From positions 134,919,032 through 134,983,031 of the forward strand of contig CM073591.1 in assembly GCA_037074705.1 (NCBI GenBank): DNA of 64,000 nucleotides, given 5' to 3'. Shown in pieces: positions 57,075-64,000 of the stretch. The notes below the pieces were generated by a model. The model had not been told where the DNA came from, made no database searches, and saw only the letters and a program-made list of their open reading frames with translations. Origin of the DNA: Zhengitettix transpicula. Lineage: Eukaryota; Arthropoda; Insecta; Orthoptera; Tetrigidae. Made by a program: the position numbers and the translations under genes. Within the stretch, counting starts at the first letter, position 1; each line of letters begins with the position of its first letter.

Positions 57075-58535
57075 GCACGGCAGAAAAACGTTGTGTCTAA
57101 ATTTTTATATGATTTATACATAAAATTGTAAGTAAAATTAAATTAACTAAAATACTTTGCAATTATCCTTAAAAATCTTTATTTACTTATTTACTGTTAT
57201 TAATTACTAAATTGTACATGAAACCTGAATAGGCCAAAAAATAATGAAACTTCGGTATATTTAATTTTTTGCTACGAAACAATTTTTTGACTCAAGACTT
57301 TATTTGTATTATTAACAGTGTCAGATTTTTTTCATCTTTCAACAATTATTTTGATTTATTGCGTAAAATTTATAAAATATTGGTTTTTCAGAAAAGATCT
57401 AAAACTTATTCAATTAATTATTTCTAAAGAGAAAACCAAAAATTAAATGATTTTTCTGAGCCCGTTTATTGTTTAAGTTTTAGGATTCACTGGGAGATAA
57501 TAAAAGTAAAATACTTTGACTGAAGATGGCTATTCAGCTCCAACAGACAAGGTCATTTATATTAATCGGTTACAGTAACTGTGATCTATTTGATATATGG
57601 AAGGCATTTTCTGAAGATAGAAACAATAAACAGAGAATAGTAAGATTACTAATGAGAAGGAAAATGTATTGTCTATTGTCTGTAATATTAATAACGTACT
57701 TCTTCAGTCTGACTTCGTGACTATCTCGCTCCAATATATGAAAAGTATTATAAAAAATTATGGATGAAGGAGGAAAACTGATATAATTTAAAAATAATAA
57801 ATTTTCAATATTTAATTCAAAAAATGTTGGGCCAGAACCGGACGTTGTTTTCTTCTCGCTCCGAACATATTAGAGGGTATATAAAGATCAACAACACCCG
57901 ATTTCCAAGGCGTATAATAAACATGAGTCAATCGCGTTTTATTGATCAAAAACTAAGCTTGACACGCCGTGATATTAATGCTTGCTCATCCAAACAGCAT
58001 GGCTTATTTCATGATTAAACGTTTGTGCGTGGAGGAACGAATTGTGTCTACTGTCATGTGTCGTACACTACTTACATGTTGTTTTATCCATTGTATTATT
58101 TATCACGATATCTATATGTGTCAAATTTCAGTGTTGTTCCTAAGATGACTTAGATATTAGTTTCAACTGAGGTTTTGTGTGTAATAGAGTACTGAAATTT
58201 CTATAATAGCAACAATGTTTAACTTTGAACGTAGTTGTGTGCTATTCCATTATATTTGAAACGTCTAAGGAACTGTTGAAATATTTAGTCACAAAAATTA
58301 CCTGCAATAAATAATCGATTCCTATATTATTCTTTACTTATATACAACCATATGCCGTTTATGGTTCGCAGATACGAATATCTATTGGTGTCCTCTTGAA
58401 ATGTCGTATTTATATATCCATTATAATTGAAAAATTTCGTCGCAGCTGTCAATGGAAGGAATTCATTTGTCTTCTGGCAGTTGAATTATATGTGTGATTT
58501 AGGTGAGTACATTCATGTCTAATATTGACAAATTA
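57075..58535. other. AT-rich DNA, nothing recognised
   Basis: Two plus-strand frames of 64 codons (57526 and 57824) match no family. The far 5' part of the hAT element may extend into the first part but is unreadable. Confidence 0.35.
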
Positions 58536-58539
58536 AGTC

Positions 58540-58870
58540 CGAGCATTTTTTGTGGTTTGTTATCCTGCCATGCATCACACAGGCGCTGTGCTGCAGTAAG
58601 CATATGTTCGATATCAGTGAGCATTGTCCCTATAATCGAGGCAAAGAAATTAAGCGGGTGAGAATTTTTGCATTGTTATTCGCTGCTTTGGCAGACAACT
58701 CAAACCACTGCCCCTATCAATAGTGAATTTAACTGACGCTCGTTTCAGACAACGGAGGCTATGGACGTTGCTATTTCCGGGACAGGATGACCTTAGCTCG
58801 CTTTTCCAGTCTCATATGCAGCAATGGGGTATATTTCCTCACCCATCTAATTTCCTGGTCCTGACTATTT
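58540..58870. promoter_or_regulatory. GC-richer block, candidate conserved non-coding element
   Basis: The block carries CACACAGGCGCTGTGCTGCA, the E-box CATATG, and CATCTAATTTCC, and lacks repeats. Part of it (58758-58793) resembles 25031-25066. No coding frame was seen. Regulatory function is inferred from composition only. Confidence 0.28.
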
Positions 58871-58874
58871 TTCA

Positions 58875-59209
58875 TAATCCATCAAAGTTTTAACTATCAA
58901 GTTTCCTGTACTGAAGAATAATGTTCCACAAATTGAATATTATTAATTACTAACTATTTTTTATGTTTGGACCTTTTTCTACAATTTAAAAACGCGAATA
59001 AATAGCCAAAAACATAGAAAATCATTTGAAATTATATTATTTCAATCATATGACATAATTTTTGCGCTAATTATTTATTAGTCGCGTATTACTGTAGTTT
59101 ATACACAAAACAACACTTAGATTTAAAAATGAAGAAACGCCCAATATTAATTAAATTTTAAAAAAATGCGCTTCTTAACTTATTAAAAACTGTTTTCGGA
59201 TGTGTTTTC

Positions 59210-59245
<36 letters not shown>

Positions 59246-61075
59246 ATACATAGTATATCACATTGTATATACTTGCATTGGCTAAGTGTCTAGGGTTCGG
59301 TCAAACTAACCAGCTACAGAAAAAATGAACTTAAAATGGAAGTAAGTGGAATGTATGACAAATTCAGAATAAATTTAGAATGAAGTGTACAGGACAAGTT
59401 ATTTTAATGATTAAATGCGAGAAAATTTCAAATTTTCCATTAAAACGTGACGCAAAAAAACGCAAATAAAAAGACAGTTTGTATGTGCTCAAATAAACTG
59501 GTCACGCGTATTGGTTTCACTATAAAAGACTTATAAAAAGTAGTAATTTAATCAAGCAAATAAAAAGCTAATTTGTGAAATTACTAGTATTCCGCTGTTC
59601 AGAATTGTATCTATATAAATGAAGATTTCTACTAACTATAGTCTGACTCAGCCCGCAAAACGGTCGTCTGTTGGCACTGTGCAGACATAGAGTGACGAAG
59701 GAGGACGGAGGTGGGGAAGGTCGAAGAGAAACGGCAAATAGCAACGATTAAAGGATTTTCTTCCTGGACACGTTTCTGGTACAAAACGTTTGTAATCATA
59801 AAATAATGCATGCTGTTTGTGTGAGGACGAATGAAGTCCTCACGTGTTCAGATCGGTTTTACATTAAAAACATCATTGACCCATATTATCTTATTTTAAG
59901 AATAAGTCAATTAGCCAAAAAAAAGTAAGAAAAATGAGATTTTTATTACAATTAAATTCCAGAATTAGATTTCGGACTCAACTTCCATGAAGGAAAGTTG
60001 TAAATTTTCTTTAGTTAATTTGTTTGTTTTAGAACCTTTGAACTAAATTTATTACACCTCTATAATCCTAATTTAACTTTGACAATATAAGGAAGAATTT
60101 TTTTTCTGTATATATTTTGTTCTCTTGATAATTAATGTGTTTCCTGCACAGGTCTAAATGATGGGAGGAAATGCTGTATTTCTTTTTCTGTAATTTAATT
60201 AGTTGTAATTCTCGAATTTAGTTTTATGAAACATATAATTTTTCTGAATTTATTAGAACGTTTATTTATGAATGACTCATTTTAATAATACAACAATTCA
60301 GAAAGTATTTTTCAGGAATAGTTAAACTATTTTGCTCGAAATGCACCAACAGACGCTGCAGCTGGCTTTTCTCTTGGTATAAAATTTAACCGTTTTGGAG
60401 TTTTCTATAATATTTTTTGGGCAAATTACCAGGTGTGATAATTTAAATTTTGTAAAAAGCAAATACGTAAGTGCTTTAGTTTGGCAATATGAAATAAAGT
60501 CAAAGAAACAAGTTGCCATTGAAATATGCAATTGAAAAAGAATTTTGTATTTTAAGACAGTTCTGTCCTTCGCTCTCATGAAAATAATACAGAAGTTATT
60601 TTACAGAACTTCTTTTTGGAATTGGGAATTTGAGGAATACTCATTAAAGGCACCTTAAACGAAACTGATCCTGTAATTAAGATTCAAATCACTGTACTAC
60701 TTCTAGCTCATGAAAATTGATACTATTTTCACTGGTGAACTAGCGAAAGCCGTCTTCCCACTGAATCACAAGCCCCATTTTTTTGTGGTACCGTCTGAGG
60801 AATAATCTATTATATCAATTTTCTGAAAGTAGCGAAAGATGAAAGGAAAAAACAAGTATATTCCCATCATTAAATTTATATTGAAACAAAAATATACTCA
60901 TTTTTAACTTTCGTGTAAAATACATATTTGTATTTCATATTTATGTTCCATGTTCATTTCAATTATTTTTTGGTATTAGTAATAATTTTTATCTGCATAG
61001 CTTGAAGGAATACAGAACTGTCAGATAACGTGACACATTCTGAATTTAGCGAGAACCTTAAATGTCTGAAAAATT
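58875..61075. other. AT-rich interval with a (TA)n tract
   Basis: No gene or element recognised. A perfect 8-bp stem hairpin GTGAGGAC-GAATGAA-GTCCTCAC lies at 59821-59843 in a short GC-richer patch (59640-59860). An 85-codon minus-strand frame at 60322-60579 has no homology. Confidence 0.4.
59210..59249. repeat. interrupted (TA)n microsatellite
   Basis: About 19 TA repeats with a single TTT interruption. Confidence 0.93.
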
Positions 61076-61161
61076 TCAGCTTTATAACTGAGCTATCGTC
61101 AATCAAATCAAGGAAAACCTTATGGCTATTCTAAATAGCAATAATAAAATAATGAAATGGA

Positions 61162-61236
61162 TGGATACCGGCTCACAGAGGAATAGAGGGAAACGAAAGG
61201 GCGGACAAAAGTGCCAAGATGGAGGCCAGAGAATAA
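61162..61236 (+). pseudogene. LINE RNase H C-terminal fragment, last aspartate intact
   Basis: The frame reads WIPAHRGIEGNERADKSAKM and stops four codons later. This is the final RNase H motif with its histidine and the last catalytic aspartate (in ADK) both kept, unlike the 43.6-kb copy. The upstream frame, shifted by one base, reads NQIKENLMAILNSNNKIMKW, the preceding helix. Only this short piece of the domain survives. Confidence 0.7.
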
Positions 61237-61493
61237 AAAGAACAGTCCAATATGCACTAAAAATGATGGGGGACAAGCCTATGCCAGTATACTGGTGAAA
61301 AAATGGTACAAGTGTAGATGAGGAAGGAATGAAGGGATATTTCACAAGGAAGTCGACAACTTCAAGGAAATATTCTACGCTGGCAATCTGTCACGGAGAC
61401 AGCAGGTGGTTGTGCTAAGTTAAGAACTCTCCATTCTAACCTCACCCTCTCTTATCTATTGTCTAGGTTACCGCAACCTAGTTAGATAGATAG

Positions 61494-61757
61494 ATTTACT
61501 CACCATTAGCCCTCTTAAGAGGAAATAGGATTCGTCGCGACGTATGCAAAGTTGTCTCGACGATCCAGCATATCCTCTACGACTGCCCAAAGAACGACAG
61601 GACTAGAAGAGCCACAATTCAGAAATACAGGAGAAGGGAGATATGTACCTCAGCAGCGGCAATAAATAACCTACTAAAGTTTAGTAAGGAAACCGGCACT
61701 CAAGATCTAATCCAAATAGACAATGATTCTGAGACTCAGAATGAAACGTATAGTTAA
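61494..61757 (+). pseudogene. LINE ORF2 C-terminus with QHIL-x2-C motif
   Basis: The frame is open for 87 codons and reads RDVCKVVSTIQHILYDCPKN, then DRTRRATIQKYRRREICTSA with AAAINNLLKFSKE following. It parallels the C-terminus of the 43.3-kb copy (YCSRYDDIR, DLCTSTTAALDIIKYI), with the C, QH and C residues of the zinc-knuckle-like motif. There is no start codon at its beginning because it is the tail of a larger ORF. Confidence 0.7.
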
Positions 61758-61864
61758 TATGAATTAATTGTAATAATTTTATATATATGTGTGTATATAT
61801 ATATGGTAAGTCGCCAATGACCTTTATGTTGACGCGACTATAAACAATAAATAAAAAAAACTCA

Positions 61865-62370
61865 GTTCTGTTGGGAGCATGCGAAGGAGATAGGATGTAA
61901 ATCAACCCTGGCCTTGTAAGCGGACTTCATTCCAGGTTTTGACCGTATGTTTTACGGAAACGAGAGAAGGATAGTGTGTTCCGCAGATTCCCCTGTGTGC
62001 TGACTAATACGGATAAAATAAGCTAGTGTTTTAAAAAAACTCTTAAGTATATTTACTCAGTTATCGAAAGTTAATTATAATTTCAATTGAAACATACTAA
62101 TACTTATGGACATATGAAATGTTTTCACTTCTGTGATTTCCGTCAAACGTTCCTCCTTTACCCTAATTATATTTTTATATGCGTCAAAAATTCGTTTATT
62201 AAGCATAATCTGTATAACAAAACGCGTGTAGAAACATGATAAGCATCTACAAGAAAATATGGTCATTTTTCATCAAAATAATTTACTGTTAAAGGAGATG
62301 ACGGTAAGGAAAGCAAGAGGAACATCCCGTGTGTGACATTGACTAAGAAATAGAGGTTCGTGAAACTGTT
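61865..62370. other. AT-rich DNA, nothing recognised
   Basis: No supported feature. Confidence 0.4.
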
Positions 62371-62371
62371 T

Positions 62372-62560
62372 GTGCTATAGCACTGGTTTAGCATCCTTCT
62401 GCGAGCGGGCCCTTTGCTGTGACTGGATCCTGTGATCTTGGAATTGGAAATTCTCTGGCCGCTTGCACGTCCGCGCCATACGTGACGTCAGCGCAGGTAT
62501 CCATCCCGCCATTTCCAAAAGAATTTGGGCTCCTCAAGGAATTATTTTTCTCTTCCTCTC
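62372..62560 (+). other. GC-richer block with CRE-like site, SINE or promoter-like
   Basis: The start TAGCACTGGTTTAGCATCC resembles a tRNA A-box region and GTGACTGGATCC about 40 nt later could be a degraded B box, suggesting an old SINE. The block also holds a perfect CRE palindrome TGACGTCA (62483-62490) in a CpG-containing context. A 62-codon frame (62419-62607) is unsupported. I cannot decide between these readings. Confidence 0.28.
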
Positions 62561-63140
62561 AAAATAAAGTGACAGACAGGATGTGGAAACTTGATACGGC
62601 GAACTGACTAGGCATATATACGTATTAAAAGCAGTTTTTCTGTAATGTGACTCATACTATTGCTACAACAATCTAAATTCATGAAGTTTCTATTAAATAA
62701 CAACAGAAGGATCAATAAAAAGAAAGTCCCTGATACTCCGTCTATAGATAATTTTTCTTAAGTGGATGAAGTTGAAATTCCCATACTACACGCGTGTGGG
62801 CACTTTACCGAGTGTCTATGAGGATTTCTAGATTTTTCTCGCAAAAACTACAAAAACAGCGCCATTATTATTAATACCACATATTAATACAATAACTTCA
62901 CCTACGAATAGCGTATAAAAACTTTTATTGCTCCATCACAGATATTATTAACTCTACTATTACGCTACATACACTACTACTTATAATTTCATAGTACAAT
63001 CACAATTTATTGTAATAAAATTACTGCTGTTGCCGCTCGTATCTCAAGAAGAACACAAGAAACTATTAACAGTAACTATATAAAGTTTTACGTATGTGTA
63101 ACAAAATTTTGTGATAAACAGACAATAGAAAAAAGTATTT
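62560..63140. other. AT-rich DNA, nothing recognised
   Basis: No supported feature. Confidence 0.4.
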
Positions 63141-63145
63141 TATTA

Positions 63146-63300
63146 ATTAATTATTGAATTGCCACATGTTTCAGTCGTTATGTGGACCCTCTTCAGGCAA
63201 AGCAAAAAAAGTGAAAGTAAAATAAAACGGCTCTATTATCTTTGCCTTAAGAGAGGTCCTCATTCGGACTGAAACATGACGCAATTTAATAATTTATCAC
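63146..63300. repeat. inverted repeat with opposed hammerhead-like motifs
   Basis: Left arm 63146-63202 and right arm 63241-63300 are imperfect reverse complements around a spacer of about 38 bp, sharing TGTTTCAGTC, GGACC and GGCAAAG segments. The left arm on the minus strand reads CTGAAGA, GGGTCC..., GACT, GAAAC; the right arm on the plus strand reads CTTAAGA, GAG, GTCC-TCATTC-GGAC, T, GAAAC. Each is one hammerhead-like core, one pointing outward from the other. The paired arrangement parallels that at 38.4 kb. Confidence 0.65.
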
Positions 63301-63394
63301 ATACTTTTCAATTCAGAAATATAGAGAAGCTATCACAAGTATCAGGCCGTAAAGGACAATGGTTAAGTTGAATTAAAGTACAAGAATGGAAACA

Positions 63395-63515
63395 TGTAGA
63401 CCGGACCAGGAATCGAACCCGGACCTCCCGCTTACGGTGCGAACTGAGCCATCCCTGTCGACTCCAGATTCCTCCAAGCGATTATAGAACCCGTCTACAT
63501 CCTCATCCCTCAAAC
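63395..63515 (-). mobile_element. tRNA-derived SINE head
   Basis: On the minus strand a B box GGTTCGATTCC (63419-63409) fits the consensus exactly, and TGGCTCAGTTCGC (63451-63439) is a good A box, spaced as in a tRNA. The sequence between them (ACCGTAAGCGGGAGGTCCG) could form an anticodon-arm-like region, but acceptor-stem pairing was not evident, so it is not a functional tRNA. It differs from the SINE at 22.7 kb. Confidence 0.65.
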
Positions 63516-63519
63516 TTTA

Positions 63520-64000
63520 ATTTTTTTAAATTGTCTGTTATTGGCTGTTATAATCAAATATTAACAGTAAACCTTATATAAATCTCATATCGATAATGAT
63601 TGCGAAATGCGTGAACACGATTGTAACTATGCTGTATTTTACTAGAAAATAACATGAGGTTTAAAAGAAAAGTAAATAACTAAAAATATTTCATAGTGAC
63701 AAGCCATGAAAAATATAATTAGACGGCTTACCCAGTGTAATGTTGTCGGTACTGGTGAAAGGAAGCAAACTTTTTATAAATTGTTAACTTTTTAATTATT
63801 TTTCAAATGAAATATAATCTTGCAATACTAAACATAAAATTTTAAACTCAAAATAATTTTACACTCATATGTGTTTCTAATTATCCTTGTATTTCGATAT
63901 ATTTTTTATAAAATTTTACTTGTACCATAATCTTACATAACAACCTTTTAATTATATTCAAATGACGATCGTTCTGAATATTTAGTTTTTAAAAATTCAT
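63520..64000. other. AT-rich DNA to the window edge, nothing recognised
   Basis: No supported feature. Confidence 0.4.

Larger units (their letters stand above)
61085..61860 (+). mobile_element. LINE 3' portion with RNase H and tail
   Basis: The order is an RNase H end (61162-61236), a decayed linker, a C-terminal zinc-knuckle frame (61494-61757), a (TA)-rich 3' UTR, and the family tail GTCGCCAATGACC, TTGACGCGAC, then poly-A to 61860. It belongs to the same tail family as the copies at 33.0 and 43.3 kb but its protein differs, so it is a distinct subfamily or older branch. 5' truncation lies within RNase H. Confidence 0.78.

Noticed and set aside
59821..59843. 8-bp perfect hairpin as a microRNA precursor or terminator
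   Set aside because: The stem is far too short for a microRNA precursor, and intrinsic terminators are not expected in an animal nuclear genome.
63395..63480. Functional tRNA gene at the SINE head
   Set aside because: Both Pol III boxes are good but the acceptor and anticodon stems do not pair convincingly.
1..64000. Bacterial-type features (operons, CRISPR, ribosome binding sites)
   Set aside because: The sequence is clearly eukaryotic: no long coding frames, abundant LINE, SINE and DNA-transposon remnants and (TA)n tracts.

Overview
This window looks like nuclear DNA from an animal, most likely an insect. It is A+T-rich, full of decayed transposable elements and dotted with short (TA)n tracts. 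The mix of elements (Penelope-like, a LINE with an RNase H domain, mariner, hAT, PIF/Harbinger, piggyBac-like, tRNA-derived SINEs) would suit a large insect genome such as a cockroach, termite or stick insect. That lineage guess is inference. I found no host protein-coding gene, rRNA gene, intact tRNA gene or CRISPR array. Nearly all open frames of 60-130 codons look like chance frames or antisense shadows of dead transposons.

Layout. 1-4.7 kb: unique-looking AT-rich DNA with a GC-rich block near 1.5-1.75 kb and a small Penelope terminal fragment at 2.86 kb. 4.7-6.2 kb: minus-strand Penelope-like element with RT palm and GIY-YIG remnants. 6.8-7.1 kb: perfect 135-bp inverted repeat. 7.6-8.2 kb: internally deleted mariner with TIRs and TA duplication. 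10.4-11.0 kb: second Penelope copy. 13.3-13.9 kb: GC-rich repeat unit that recurs as a tandem array at 46.4-47.7 kb. 15.4 and 22.7 kb: SINE-like sequences. 30.2 and 33.0-33.9 kb: LINE 3' ends. 36.2-36.6 kb: mariner transposase remnant. 38.4-38.6 kb: long palindrome. 40.4-41.0 kb: two opposed mariner pieces and a small MITE. 42.5-44.55 kb: two overlapping LINE 3' regions. 48.0 kb: IS630/Tc1-like transposase tail. 48.6-49.0 kb: candidate regulatory block. 50.5-51.3 kb: PIF/Harbinger element with a broken MADF gene. 51.4-52.2 kb: 118-bp direct repeats. 53.2-53.6 kb: piggyBac-like MITE. 55.1-57.1 kb: Helitron-like repeat next to an hAT remnant. 61.1-61.86 kb: LINE 3' end. 63.1-63.5 kb: inverted repeat and SINE.

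The most interesting signal is a family of short motifs with the hammerhead-ribozyme core layout (CTGANGA, short stem, GAAAC). They sit in Penelope terminal repeats and in several other repeats. The putative stem II shows compensatory changes between copies (GGGA/TCCC versus GCAA/TTGC). Two of these motifs form inverted pairs. Penelope-like elements are known to carry hammerhead ribozymes, so the Penelope-linked copies fit known biology; the others are less clear.

Several short GC-rich, homeodomain-site-rich blocks (1.5, 21.6, 25.1, 48.7, 58.7 kb) stand out in a gene-poor background and could be conserved regulatory elements of a distant gene. That is inference and needs cross-species alignment.
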